A DNA stretch of 62,117 nt from Blautia sp. (GTDB taxonomy: Bacteria; Bacillota; Clostridia; Lachnospirales; Lachnospiraceae): contig JAMPHB010000007.1 of the NCBI GenBank assembly GCA_023663685.1, forward strand, positions 1-62,117, given 5' to 3'. Numbering within the stretch: position 1 is the first letter of the stretch; each line of letters begins with the position of its first letter. The position numbers and the translations under genes were made by a program. The notes under the pieces were generated by a model. The model saw nothing but the letters and a program-made list of their open reading frames with translations. It ran no database searches and was not told the DNA's origin. This document shows, one piece after another, positions 9,377-19,500 of the stretch.

Positions 9377-10282
9377 TTATGCTAAAATATGGCTCCATAC
9401 CGGTATCGTAATCATGGACAGCATGGTGGACGCCACTACCAGCCTTGTGGCAAACAGCTCGTCGGCCCGGTATTTGGAGGCGAGAATGCTGGTGGTCGCC
9501 CCCGCGGGCATCGCGGTCAGAAGCGTACACACCCCGGTCGCCAGCGCAGGGACGCGGCACAGCCTGCACAGAGCGTACAGCACTGCGGGCATCCCGACCA
9601 GCCGCAGAAAGCTGTAGGCTAAAATCTCCCTGTCAAAAAGCGTCCTTACGTCCGCCTCCGCCAGAATCATGCCGATCACCATCATGGACAGCGCCGTGTT
9701 ACAGCTCCCGATCGTGCTTAAGGGCTTTAGAATCACCTCCGGCGGCCGCCACCTGCCCACCATGAGAAGAAGCCCCAGCCCGCAGGCGAGGATGCAGGGG
9801 TGTGTCACGACCTTTTTCAAAGTCTTTTTGACGTCCGTGCTGTGGGTGTAGATGGCGATACCCGAGGACCACATCATCACCCGCATGGGAATCAGGTAGA
9901 CGCTCGCCATGGCAAGTCCTATTGCACCAAAAACACCCTCCGCCACCGGGTTGCCCAAAAAGCCTGCATTGGAGCAGATCACACCGTACTGCAGGCTCAT
10001 TCTGTGCCCCTGTTCCTTTCGCCCGTACAAAAGCCGTCCGAGGAGCACTGCTGCCGCCTGCACCGCGACGGAGATGACAAATACCAGCCCAAACTGCCGG
10101 AAAATATCCCCGTCGCACTCGATTAAAAAGGAACATACAATATTGCAGGGCAGCACCAGATAGATGACCAGATCGTTGATATTTTTCTGCCCCTCAGGAC
10201 TTACTATCTTAAGCTTCTTTATGACCGCTCCCACGAGGATTAAGAGGAGCATGGTTATCTGTAAAACCAGTATATCACTCAT
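9377..10282 (-). CDS. AEC family transporter (auxin efflux carrier type)
   Basis: A 301-residue membrane protein with about ten hydrophobic helices. It has the family pattern of an N-terminal LVGAVIKKLKIVSPEGQKNINDLVIYLVLPC and a C-terminal PAGATTSILASKYRADELFATRLVVASTMLS. Family members export or exchange small organic acids; the substrate here is unknown. The ATG lies 2 bases after the GH3 stop, so the two are co-translated. Linkage to a glycosidase hints at a role in carbohydrate or fermentation-acid traffic, but that is inference. Confidence 0.88.
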   Translation of the reverse strand: MSDILVLQITMLLLILVGAVIKKLKIVSPEGQKNINDLVIYLVLPCNIVCSFLIECDGDIFRQFGLVFVISVAVQAAAVLLGRLLYGRKEQGHRMSLQYGVICSNAGFLGNPVAEGVFGAIGLAMASVYLIPMRVMMWSSGIAIYTHSTDVKKTLKKVVTHPCILACGLGLLLMVGRWRPPEVILKPLSTIGSCNTALSMMVIGMILAEADVRTLFDREILAYSFLRLVGMPAVLYALCRLCRVPALATGVCTLLTAMPAGATTSILASKYRADELFATRLVVASTMLSMITIPVWSHILA

Positions 10283-10284
10283 CG

Positions 10285-13068
10285 CTATTCATCAGTCTCC
10301 GCAATGAACACCGGCTTTTCCAGACGTTCCCTGAGCTTTAGCGCAAAGCGCTCCACGGTAAGACCCGTGGCTCCAAAATACAGCTTGATGTAATGGTTGG
10401 GGCCGATGAGTCCGCCAAAGTTCCGCTTCTCGGTGACGGATTTGCCCTCCGAACCCCTGAAGGAGAACGTCTCCTTGATAATGCCGTCGCAGAACACCGA
10501 CACCGGAAGCTGCGCGAGCTCTCCCAGCCCGGAGCGGACGGTGATCTCCAGGTCGTAGGCTGCCATCTGCGCAACGATGATGCCAAATACCGCCGAGGAG
10601 CCCGCCTTTGTATCCCAGCCCTCGCCCGACACTTCGATCTGCTCATTTTCATCCAGCGTATAGTAGGTAATGTTGTCGTAATCAATCTCATCGTCGCCCG
10701 CCTGTTTCCTCTCGGCAAGCTCCTCCTCCGTGATGCGCCCCATCTCATAGAGCATGGCCGGGGACTTAAGAATAAAGCCCAGAATGTGCGCGGCATTGCG
10801 CTGCAGCTGCGCAACTGTCACACGCCCCGCCAGAAGCGCTTCCATCACATCGTCCTGCTCCTGATCCGCCGCATCCGGGGAAACCATGTAGAGATCATTT
10901 CCCGCTATGACCATCGGCGCATGGGTGCGCATACCGGAGTCCTCATTCTCATAGTTTGCCTCCGCCCACCAGTCCGTCATAACGATTCCGTCAAAGCCCC
11001 ACTCATCGCGCAGAATCATGGTATTTAACTCATAGCTGCCTGCCGTCCAGAGGCCGTTCAGCGGCCCATAGGTAGTCATCACCGCGCGCGCTTTTCCCTC
11101 CTTTACGGTAATCTCATAGCCTTTCAGGTAGATTTCCCTGAGAGCTCTCTGGGAGACCACCGCATCCACCTTCCGGCGGTTTTTCTCCTGATTGTTCGTC
11201 GCATAGTGCTTAATCGTCCCGGTGCAGCCCACCACGTTTAAGCCCCGGATCTGCGCGGCGCCCATGCGTCCCGTCAGAAGCGGATCCTCGGAGATATACT
11301 CAAAATTCCGTCCGTTCAGGGGATTCCTGTGGATATTGAGTCCCGGCCCGAGCAGAGCGTCCACCCGGTTCCTGCGAAGCTCCTTTCCCGTGAACCGGTA
11401 CAGCTCCTCCACCAGCGCATCGTTAAAGGTACAGCCGAGGCATGTCCCGTTCGGCAGGGAAAATGCCTTCGTCCCCACATCCAGCCGCAGGCCGGAAGGG
11501 CCGTCGGTACAGCAGCCCGCCGGAATCCCAAAACCGCGCAGGGACTCTGTCAGTCCGCCGAACGCGCTTGCCGTTCCCGGGGTCACCTTCGGAGAACACA
11601 TGCCCTCGCCCCGGAACAGACACACCAGATCCTCCTTTGAGAGCTGTGCGATAAAGTCTGACATCGACACCTTTCCGTCGTAAACGTCCGAGAGCCTATA
11701 ACCCCTGTCCCCGGTATAGGGAATCTCCTCCGGCTCCTCCATGCGCTCATAGGGCGCAAACTCCCGCACCGGCACAGCCTCATAGGCAAGGCCGTCCGCC
11801 GAGGGGCGCATACGGGTAAATTCCTCCGCCGGGGCACAAGCCTCGTGAAGTTCCTCCACCACGGCCGCCTCCAGCTCAAACTCTGCGGTTTTTCCTGCGC
11901 TCCTCACATCGGTTCCGATATAAAGGCCGTAGGCTCCCGCCTCCAGCACAAAACAGTTCTTATGTCCGGCTGCGCCGCTGTCGTCGTAGGATGCAAAACG
12001 GCTGACCGGGATTTCCCTGCTTACGCTCACACTCTCACCGGGAGCAAGCACCGGAGTCTTGCAATAGTCCGCCAGCACACGGGCAGGCTTACCGAAAGCT
12101 CCCTGCGGCGCCTCTATGTATATCTGAACGACCTCGCTTCCCGCCACTTCCCCGGTATTTTTAACTCCGATGCGAAGCTCCAGCGTCTTTTTGTCCGCCC
12201 CCGGCGAAAAGCTCTCCTGCTCCACCAAAAAGTCCGTGTAGGACAGTCCAAAACCGAAGGGGTAGAGCACACGCTCTTTCGCAAATGTCTCAAAGTAGCG
12301 GTAGCCCACATAGATATCCTCTTTGTAGTAATTCTTTTTACTGTCCCCGAAATATGCCGTGGAAGGGTAATCTGCAATATCCTCTGCAATGGTGTCCGTC
12401 AGCTTTCCACAGGGATTCACCCTCCCGGTCAGTACATCGCAGACGCCGTTTCCGCCCTCCTGGCCGCCCTGCCACACATAGAGCACACCGGGGACATTAA
12501 GCTCACCGACCCATTTCATGTCGATGATATTTCCCACGTTTAAAAGCACCGCCGTGCGGGGGAAGGCGGCGCTCACCTTTGCAATCAGCTCCTTCTCCGT
12601 GTCCGTCAGAAGGTACTGGCCCGGAAGCGCGGCATTGTCCTGATCCTCCCCGGCAGTGCGGCCGATCACGACAAGCGCCACGTCATTTTCTGCCGCCTGC
12701 GCGATCAGTGCATCGCTCACAGGCATCTCCTCCTGGCTCCACGGCACCCGGCCCCAGCCCGCGCCCTCATCGTAGGGATGCCCTGCGATCCAGTCCTCGT
12801 ACACCTTAAGCACAGACTCGTCCACCGTAATCCCGGACTCCTCCCGGAGTGCGTCCAGAATTCCCACCACATACCGGGCGTTCACCAGACCGCCGGAACC
12901 CAGACCGCTCTTATAATAGTGAAAGGCCATCCGCCCAAACACCGCAACCTTATCCCCCTGACGAAGGGGAAGCGTCTGATTCTCATTCTTAATGAGTACA
13001 CAGCCCTCCGCAGCAGCCCTGCGGGCACATGACTGGTATTCTTCCATAGAAAATGCAAATTCACTCAT
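10285..13068 (-). CDS. Domain-permuted glycoside hydrolase family 3 (beta-glucosidase-like)
   Basis: A 927-residue cytoplasmic enzyme (no signal peptide). The usual GH3 order is reversed. The C-type alpha/beta sandwich (AAAEGCVLIKNENQTLPL, VALVVIGRTAGEDQD, KLTDTI) and a fibronectin-III-like part come first. The catalytic barrel comes last: GCCTDGPSGLRLD, the KHYATNNQE Lys-His pair, and nucleophile D699 in GIVMTDWW. This permuted order is known in some Clostridia and rumen beta-glucosidases. It starts at ATG behind GGAGG. It probably cleaves beta-glucosides or other beta-linked oligosaccharides taken up by the cell; exact specificity cannot be read. Confidence 0.93.
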   Translation of the reverse strand: MSEFAFSMEEYQSCARRAAAEGCVLIKNENQTLPLRQGDKVAVFGRMAFHYYKSGLGSGGLVNARYVVGILDALREESGITVDESVLKVYEDWIAGHPYDEGAGWGRVPWSQEEMPVSDALIAQAAENDVALVVIGRTAGEDQDNAALPGQYLLTDTEKELIAKVSAAFPRTAVLLNVGNIIDMKWVGELNVPGVLYVWQGGQEGGNGVCDVLTGRVNPCGKLTDTIAEDIADYPSTAYFGDSKKNYYKEDIYVGYRYFETFAKERVLYPFGFGLSYTDFLVEQESFSPGADKKTLELRIGVKNTGEVAGSEVVQIYIEAPQGAFGKPARVLADYCKTPVLAPGESVSVSREIPVSRFASYDDSGAAGHKNCFVLEAGAYGLYIGTDVRSAGKTAEFELEAAVVEELHEACAPAEEFTRMRPSADGLAYEAVPVREFAPYERMEEPEEIPYTGDRGYRLSDVYDGKVSMSDFIAQLSKEDLVCLFRGEGMCSPKVTPGTASAFGGLTESLRGFGIPAGCCTDGPSGLRLDVGTKAFSLPNGTCLGCTFNDALVEELYRFTGKELRRNRVDALLGPGLNIHRNPLNGRNFEYISEDPLLTGRMGAAQIRGLNVVGCTGTIKHYATNNQEKNRRKVDAVVSQRALREIYLKGYEITVKEGKARAVMTTYGPLNGLWTAGSYELNTMILRDEWGFDGIVMTDWWAEANYENEDSGMRTHAPMVIAGNDLYMVSPDAADQEQDDVMEALLAGRVTVAQLQRNAAHILGFILKSPAMLYEMGRITEEELAERKQAGDDEIDYDNITYYTLDENEQIEVSGEGWDTKAGSSAVFGIIVAQMAAYDLEITVRSGLGELAQLPVSVFCDGIIKETFSFRGSEGKSVTEKRNFGGLIGPNHYIKLYFGATGLTVERFALKLRERLEKPVFIAETDE

Positions 13069-13153
13069 AGCTCATACCTCCTGCTTGCCTTTTCTACCAG
13101 TTTAATCCATCAGACCGGACCGCGCAACTGATTTTATAGAAATTTTTGTGTTT

Positions 13154-13345
13154 TTACTGTGCCCTGCCAATCTCTGCAATGCTGTCCACGAAGGAGTGCA
13201 TCTCCTCCCTGGAGCGGATTCCCCGCGCGGCCTCGATCACCTGCTTTCTCTCCCCCTCCGTCAGCGAGGCAAAGCCCAGCATGGCCGCCTTGTTCATGCC
13301 CAGCTCAAAGCCCAGGCCAATTGGAATATCATCATCTACTGTCAT
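13154..13345 (-). CDS. Small conserved-looking protein downstream of spoVAC
   Basis: A 63-residue acidic soluble protein starting MTVDDDIPIGLGFELGMNKA, with a helical C terminus (SLTEGERKQVIEAARGIRSR). The ATG at 13345 follows AAGGAGG. The in-frame longer start lies inside spoVAC and has no ribosome binding site. It begins 14 bases after the spoVAC stop, so it belongs to that transcript. I do not recognise a characterised family. Expression in the forespore with SpoVAC is inferred from position. Confidence 0.65.
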   Translation of the reverse strand: MTVDDDIPIGLGFELGMNKAAMLGFASLTEGERKQVIEAARGIRSREEMHSFVDSIAEIGRAQ

Positions 13346-13359
13346 ATTGTTTTCCTCCT

Positions 13360-13863
13360 TTAAAACCATCCAAAGCATTTCCCGATCCAGTACAGGAGCC
13401 CAAGAACCCAGCTGGAAAAAATGCCGTACAGAATCACCGGCCCCGCAATCCGAAAGATCTGGCAGCCGATGCCAAAGACCTGCCCTTCCTTCTGAAACTC
13501 AATGGCCGAGCTCGCCACGCCGTTCGCAAAGCCTGTGATCGGCACCAGCGCTCCGGCGCCGCCCCAGTTCGCCAGCGGTGCGTACACGTTGCAGGCGGTC
13601 AGAATCACTGACAATAGTACCAGTATCAGGCTGCACCACAGCGCGGCATCCTCCTTCTCAAGGCCGAAGGAACTGGCCGCAAAGTTCGTGATGCACTGTC
13701 CCAGCACACAGATTGCGCCCCCCAGCAGAAATGCCTTGCCCGTATTTGCCCAGATATTGTGTACCGGCGTCACCTGCTCCACATAATCGTTGTACTCCGC
13801 GTTTCTCTCCTGCTCCTGCTCCATCGTCATCTTGTGTTTTGTTTCCTGCCTTTTCCCACTCAT
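13360..13863 (-). CDS. spoVAC: Stage V sporulation protein AC
   Basis: A 167-residue membrane protein of the SpoVAC/SpoVAE family with about four transmembrane segments after a charged cytosolic N terminus. Family marks are YVEQVTPVHNIWANTGKAFLLGGAICVLGQ and YAPLANWGGAGALVPITGFANGV. SpoVAC acts as a mechanosensitive Ca-dipicolinate channel in the spore inner membrane. It is the first gene of its unit; the usual partners spoVAD and spoVAE lie 10.5 kb further along the same strand, and spoVAA-AB lie 17 kb upstream. A sigma-G-like promoter is at 13904-13933. Confidence 0.95.
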   Translation of the reverse strand: MSGKRQETKHKMTMEQEQERNAEYNDYVEQVTPVHNIWANTGKAFLLGGAICVLGQCITNFAASSFGLEKEDAALWCSLILVLLSVILTACNVYAPLANWGGAGALVPITGFANGVASSAIEFQKEGQVFGIGCQIFRIAGPVILYGIFSSWVLGLLYWIGKCFGWF

Positions 13864-13903
13864 ACCAACCTCTCCATTCGTCCCTAACGACTATTTACCC
13901 TAA

Positions 13904-13933
13904 CAGTATTCCGTCAAATTCCATACTCTATAC
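13904..13933 (-). promoter_or_regulatory. Sigma-G-like promoter for spoVAC
   Basis: On the minus strand, GTATAG (13928-13933), 17 bases, then AATACTG (13904-13910). The fit to gHATRW-N17-CATHMTA is weaker than at the other two spoVA units, but the spacing is identical and it lies 41 bases before the spoVAC ATG. Confidence 0.45.
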
Positions 13934-14077
13934 ATCAATTTTTGTGGATTGACAGGATTGTATATGAAGCTGGTTTATGATAAAATAAGCTTGGTGACAT
14001 AGTACAATGTTCCTAAATCGCGTATTATATTTCGTGCAGGAGAGGCACGAACAGTATTCAGAAGGAGGGACAGCCGG

Positions 14078-15763
14078 ATGAATGAAATAGATTTCTGGAA
14101 AAAGGACGCGGCCAGCGTGGCTGCGATGATGGATTCCATTGACCACCTGACGAAGGACTCCTATCTGTGGGTCATGGATCTGCAGACGAATATAACCTGG
14201 TGCTCGCGGGAGACAAAGGAGTACTTTGCCCTCGACAGCCAGATTTCCCCGGAATTTACCCAGTCTCTCGTAGAGCTCGTGCATCCCTACGACCGGAATG
14301 AGTATCTCGAGGGGATAGAGGCGAGAGTCCGGGGAGAGCATGTGGGAGAGGAGCTGTGCATCCGCATACGCGGTACGGGCGGCAGCTTTTACATGTTCAG
14401 CTTCCACACGGACATGATAAAGGACGAAAATGGCGTCTGTACGCATCTTGTCGTGGTTATGAAAAATGAAAACATACTCCCCGAGATCGATGCGCTGACG
14501 GATCTGTATTCTTTTGCGCGCTATTCGAAGGATCTGGAACTCAATATTGCCGGGGGCGGGAAACTCGCCATTTTAAAGATCGGCGTGGCAGGCTTCAACA
14601 ACTTCGGCATGATCTACGGCGCGAATTTTGCCAATGAGATTTTACAGCAGATGGCGCTGGAATTTATCTATATGATGGACGCGGACAAGGCAGTCTACCG
14701 TCTCGACGGGGAACAGTTTGTGTTCATCATGCGGCAGGCCGGGCGAAGGGAGCTCATTGCCTTTGAGCAGCAGCTCCGCGGCGCGCTGGACGCGGGCATC
14801 GTGGTGACGGGCAAGCTCGTCTCTATTAAGATCAGTGCCGGGGCTATCCTGCTGGATAACTATGAGGGGGACGTGAGCGCGATCCACAGCAAGGTATCCT
14901 ACGCGCTTACCCACTCCGCAGACAAGCATCAGGGACAGCTCATCATCTTTAACGACGAGGTGCAGACCTCCCACGGCGTGAATCTGGAGCTTATGAAAAT
15001 TATCCACCAGTCTGTCCGGGAGGGCTGTAAGGGCTTCTATGTGGAGTACCAGCCCGTGGTGAATTCGACCACCGGATCCGTGGTGGGGGCGGAGGCTCTG
15101 GTGCGCTGGAAGCAGGAGCCCTACGGGAGAGTTCCCCCGGGTATGTTTATCGAGTGGATGGAGACGGATCCGAGCATGTACGATCTCGGCAATTATGTGT
15201 TAAAGACCGCGCTCACGGAGGCGAAGAGGATTTTATCTCTCCTGCCGGATTTCTTCCTCAATGTAAACGTCTCTGCCAGACAGCTGGAACGCCCGGAGTT
15301 CCATCAGGCAGTGCTGGATATTTTAAAGGAAACCGGCTTCCCGTCAGACCATCTGTGCATGGAGCTGACGGAACGCTGCAAGGATTTCCCCTTAGATGTG
15401 CTCAGAGAGGAAGTCGCCTTTTTCCAGAGCTACGGCATCCGCGTCGCCATGGACGATTACGGCACCGGAAGCGCCTCCTCCAGCATCGTGATGAACATTC
15501 CGATGGACGAGATTAAAATCGACATGAGCTTTATCCGCGGCATCGTGGACAATCCCAAGAATCAGGCGATGGTGCGGGCGATTCTGGATTTTGCCAACAA
15601 GGCCGGCATGACTACCTGTTTAGAGGGCGTGGAGAACGAGGAGCTGGAGAACTATCTGCGCAGCTACAACGCGACATGGTTTCAGGGTTATCTCTATGCG
15701 AAGCCCCTGCCCATCGAGCAGCTGGAGGATATGCTGACGGAGAATGCTTCTATTCAAATATAG
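14078..15763 (+). CDS. EAL-domain cyclic-di-GMP phosphodiesterase with degenerate GGDEF
   Basis: A 561-residue soluble protein. Residues ~20-135 are PAS-like (LWVMDLQTNITWCSRETKEYF). Residues ~145-275 are a GGDEF domain whose signature reads RLDGEQF, so it should not make c-di-GMP. Residues ~300-555 are an EAL domain with the key motifs intact: E339 in GAEALVRW, NVSARQLE, ELTE, DDYGTGSASSSI, KIDMSFIRG and EGVE. It is therefore probably an active phosphodiesterase, with the GGDEF part perhaps a GTP sensor. The ATG follows GGAGGGACAG. It is divergent from spoVAC. Confidence 0.9.
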   Translation: MNEIDFWKKDAASVAAMMDSIDHLTKDSYLWVMDLQTNITWCSRETKEYFALDSQISPEFTQSLVELVHPYDRNEYLEGIEARVRGEHVGEELCIRIRGTGGSFYMFSFHTDMIKDENGVCTHLVVVMKNENILPEIDALTDLYSFARYSKDLELNIAGGGKLAILKIGVAGFNNFGMIYGANFANEILQQMALEFIYMMDADKAVYRLDGEQFVFIMRQAGRRELIAFEQQLRGALDAGIVVTGKLVSIKISAGAILLDNYEGDVSAIHSKVSYALTHSADKHQGQLIIFNDEVQTSHGVNLELMKIIHQSVREGCKGFYVEYQPVVNSTTGSVVGAEALVRWKQEPYGRVPPGMFIEWMETDPSMYDLGNYVLKTALTEAKRILSLLPDFFLNVNVSARQLERPEFHQAVLDILKETGFPSDHLCMELTERCKDFPLDVLREEVAFFQSYGIRVAMDDYGTGSASSSIVMNIPMDEIKIDMSFIRGIVDNPKNQAMVRAILDFANKAGMTTCLEGVENEELENYLRSYNATWFQGYLYAKPLPIEQLEDMLTENASIQI

Positions 15764-15822
15764 TCACTAATATCATCATACTGTGTGCAGTCATAACGCT
15801 TGTTAGAGATAATAAGCGCAAA

Positions 15823-15864
15823 AAATAACCGTCCACTCTCCGCTTAAAGACTGGACGGTTATTT
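15823..15864. terminator. Bidirectional terminator hairpin, copy 1
   Basis: A perfect 13-bp stem (AAATAACCGTCCA / TGGACGGTTATTT) with a 16-base loop sits 60 bases after the EAL gene stop and 137 bases beyond the MNT stop on the other strand. The minus-strand reading ends GGTTATTTTTT, the better terminator. It is nearly identical to the hairpin at 16523-16566, including bases outside the stem. Confidence 0.75.
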
Positions 15865-15881
15865 CGTGTCAAATGCTGCTT

Positions 15882-15977
15882 TCATTTTGTTTCCTGCTGA
15901 TCCTGTCTGCTTAATAGTTCTTCTACTCCATGATAAAGATCTGATATATCTGATATAGACGTATTCCATACAATAAT
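15882..15977 (-). pseudogene. Remnant of a HepT/DUF86-like HEPN toxin C terminus
   Basis: The frame downstream of the MNT gene reads 31 codons from IIVWNTSISDISDLYHGVEELL to a TGA, and two stops (TGA, TAA) block it upstream. The pattern [IV]VW[ND]T...D[IL]..L....EELL resembles the conserved tail of DUF86/HepT toxins (family knowledge). There is no room for the catalytic R-X4-6-H part. I read this as the leftover end of a deleted toxin gene; a chance match remains possible. Confidence 0.45.
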
Positions 15978-16000
15978 TCATTATTTTTATCAGTACCCTC

Positions 16001-16297
16001 CTATCTCTTTGCTTCATAAACGACAACCTCATCTTTCTTTATCTCTTCAAGGAAAGCAGTATCATTCGATGTATCTGTAATCACATCTACGTTCTTTCCA
16101 AACGCCATTTCAAGTTCGTCAATAAAGGATGCTAACTGAAACAATGACTGTATTTTTCCCCTTGAAATAACAAAATCATAATCACTCGTCTCTATGGCTG
16201 TATTTTTTGCCCTTGAGCCAAACAATGCCACCCTGTCTGCACCATATTTTTGTGCAATAGGTGTTATCAATTTAGATATTTTTTTAAAATCTGTCAT
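16001..16297 (-). CDS. Minimal nucleotidyltransferase (MntA-type antitoxin), apparently orphan
   Basis: A 98-residue MNT-fold protein with the complete motif GS-X10-DXD in VALFGSRAKNTAIETSDYDF. This motif marks MntA enzymes that AMPylate and silence HepT toxins. The ATG at 16297 follows GGAGG; the longer frame upstream has no site. No intact HEPN partner is adjacent, only a possible remnant at 15882-15977. The gene is AT-richer than its flanks and lies between two related terminator hairpins, which suggests acquisition followed by decay. Confidence 0.8.
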   Translation of the reverse strand: MTDFKKISKLITPIAQKYGADRVALFGSRAKNTAIETSDYDFVISRGKIQSLFQLASFIDELEMAFGKNVDVITDTSNDTAFLEEIKKDEVVVYEAKR

Positions 16298-16522
16298 TCT
16301 GTGCCTCCACACCTGAAATGTATTCTCTAATAGCATAGCACAATTCCTCTCATATTGCTATCGCATTTCCATTTTATTTCTTCCTCCCCGCTTATGATCT
16401 GATAAAAGATCCCTGAACAACGTTGATAAATCTTTTGCAGACTGATTCAGAAGTTTTTTGCATAGATTATTCCATATGGCATTTCGTACTCCCACTCCAT
16501 AGGCCGGAAAAGATGGCAGAAA

Positions 16523-16566
16523 AAATAACCATCCACTCCCATGTTTGAAAGACTGGACGGTTATTT
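16523..16566. terminator. Terminator hairpin, copy 2 (end of mannanase gene)
   Basis: A 13-bp stem (AAATAACCATCCA / TGGACGGTTATTT) with an 18-base loop sits 29 bases past the GH26 stop. The single mismatch on the plus strand becomes a G-U pair in a minus-strand transcript, which also ends in GGTTATTTTTT. The functional direction is therefore that of the mannanase mRNA. The gap 16298-16594 holds no convincing gene besides this. Confidence 0.8.
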
Positions 16567-16594
16567 CGTAAGTCAAAGATACTGCTTTTTGCTG

Positions 16595-19500
16595 TTATTT
16601 TACCTTTACCTTCATACTGACGGTCTTCGTGGTTCCATCTTTTAATGTCACCTTCGCCTTTACGGTTACAGTCCCGGATTTTTTCGCAGTAATCTTTCCG
16701 GACTTACTGACGGTCGCCACCGATTTTTTGCTGGTACTGTAGGTTATGGACGCTACATTGTCCATATTCAGTTCCCCGCTCAGTTTCATCGTGGTCTTCT
16801 TCCCTTTGGCAACAGTCTTTGTTTTGTTCGCAGGCTTCACCGTCTGCAAAATCTCTTTGACAATTGCCTTTTTCTCTGCCGGGGTCACCAGCTCATAACT
16901 TCCGTTTTCCTTAAGCGCCAGTGTGACGCTTCCTTTGTCAGAAACGATATAGGACTTCTTGTTGACAAGCACATACTCCCCGCGTTCGCTGTCGTATTTT
17001 ACAAGCTTCAGACCTGCCGCCTCCGACAGCTTGCCCGCATTGACGGACACCGTGTAGGCCGTCTTTCCATTGTCCTTAACTACCGTCTGGGTGATCACCA
17101 CATCTCTGGTGCCGGCCGCCTCTGTAATCTGTGCCACAATCCCACCGGAAATGGTAGTCTTTGTCCCATAGTCCACCGCCGTACCGGTCTTTTTCACATT
17201 CGCACTTGCCAAAGCTTTGCCTGCGCCATCCGTCTCCACTGTCACCTGCACCGTCGTGTTTTTCGCCGCATTCTGGATAAGCATCTCTTCTGTGATACCT
17301 GTAACCGCGCCAAAAGCATCCTTATTGGTGGTTCTTGTTACTTCCACGGTCTTTCCCGCTGAATTTCTCTCCTGCCCGCTCACCACGATCGTCACCGTGT
17401 TGTCCGGCCTTGTGGTCGTCACCGTCCGGACTTCGGTTCCATCTGCCTTTGTGGCTGTCTCTGTCCTCTGGACGCTGCCATCCGGCAGAATCACTGTATT
17501 TCCGCTGCCGGGAGTGCCCGCGGCGGCAGAGCTGCCGGAAGCCGTGGCTGCTCCGCTTCCTGCAGAAATACTCTCATCCGTAATAATCAGTCCGCTGGCA
17601 TCCTTTTTTGCCGCCTGCGCTTCGGTGATGTTTACTGCCTGAATCTCATCAAAATACAGGGCGGAGGTCAGGTCTGTATTATCCTCCGTGGAATTGCACC
17701 AGACAGCGAATTTCGTGATATTTCCGGTATTTAAGGTTCCACCGGCTTTTCCGGTAAATGAGTCAAAGGGTATGGTCACATATTTCGCCGTAGTACCTGC
17801 CTTCGCGAAATCTGTGAGATATACCTCAAACTCCTCCCCGGAGCTGTCCGTAAGCTGAACGACCACCTTCTTATTTGTGCCGTCCGGCTTCACCCACATC
17901 TGCAGCGCATTGTAGGCGGAGAAATCTGTATTGGCAAGAGCCTTGATCCTTCCTGTCCAAACCTCGGAATTTGTATTTTTCAAGGTAAATTCCAGCTTTC
18001 CGCCGTAGCTTCCGGCCGCCTTGTTTGTCTCGTCCAGCCGAAAAGCTGAAGAGCAGCCCGCCGCAGAATTTTCTGTGAAATACCCGTCCAGAAACGCGTC
18101 GTCCCCGTAGTAGAGCTCAAAATCCTCAAGCTTGTTTGCCGCAAGCGTCTCCTTATCCTTGCCGAAGCTGATAAAATTCAAGGATACAAGGGTTTCTTCG
18201 GTATCTCCCTTTACCGCCACAAGTTCAACGACGCCGATATCCGTTTTCCCCAGAGCCGTCAGAAGCTGGGCTGTCACCTCCGCTGTGTAGCTGCCGGCCT
18301 CTTTCTTTACCGCCTCGAGTATCTGCATGTTTTCCCCGTTTTTCAGGATAAATTTCACACTGTCCGCATTTTTTACATTTGCCTGCAGAGTAAGCGGCAC
18401 CTTGATTACATCTCTGGAAATCAGGTTTGTGATATAGCCGCTCACCGCATTCCCGGCGTTTGTATTACTTACATTTGTATTTTCCGCCTCACCATAGAAC
18501 TTCGTCCCATTCGCAAAAACAGAAGATTCCTCATTATAAAAGGCAATAAATTCGTTGATCAGCTCCTGCCCCTTTCCCTCGTTATACTTGTAGGGGATAT
18601 AGAAATTCGTGTCGGAGAAATTCGCCCACAGAAGAAAATAGGACATTCCCGTCTCCCTCGCCACATCATTCACGCGCTTGTACCAGTTCTGCCCCCTGAT
18701 GGGATTATCCTTTACCAGAATCCCCTCCATGTCGGAGCCGTCCGTCTTCATAATCCGCACGCCTGCCTCCGCGATGGCGGCTGCCTTGCCCTCTTCCTCC
18801 GCGAGTGCTTTTATATTCGTGCAGGAGGTTCTCAGATTCGCAAAATACTCGTCTGAAAACGCCGCCGTCACGCTACTGTAATCGTCATAGTAGTCAAAGG
18901 CCAGCACATCGACATAATCATCTCCCGGATAACGCTTCAGATATTTCTCCGTATCCATCACCGGCCCGTTCGGGGAATAGATATAGATAAAGTTATGTAC
19001 GCCCTCGCCGGTCAGGTAGTCCACGGTATACCTGTACAGTGCCTTGTAAGTCTCATCATCTGTGGACGCGCTTCCCCACCAGAACCAGCCGCCGTCACAC
19101 TCGTGGAACGGGCGGAACATCACCGGGATATCGCCAAGCCCCTTTGCATACGCCGCGATCACATCCAGATAATCCTTAAACTGCTCATTGTACCTGCCTC
19201 CCGGAAGAACCTCTTTCGCGCAATTGTTGCTCAGATCCTTCGACTCATTGAAATCGCAGGCGGCAAAGTTGTAGGAGCCGTCCGCGTTCTGTGTGATTTT
19301 CGCATTGCTCATGTTCGGCATATGCGTGGATAGTGAGAGAATTGCTCCCTCGCCTGCCGCAGCCTTTCCGATTTCCACCGCCCGCGCAACCGCCGTATCG
19401 GTGTCATCCAGTCCCAGCTCCGCACCCGTGAGAGCCAGGGAGTCGATTCCGGTCACAGCGCTGATGCTTCCAGTCATATCCTTCGTGTCGGAGCCGGAGC

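Noticed and set aside
14495-14900. Active diguanylate cyclase in the GGDEF region
   Set aside because: The signature reads RLDGEQF, so catalytic residues are missing.
16358-16576. 72-codon minus-strand frame between the mannanase and the MNT gene
   Set aside because: Its ATG lies inside the mannanase terminator and has no ribosome binding site. No family resemblance was seen.
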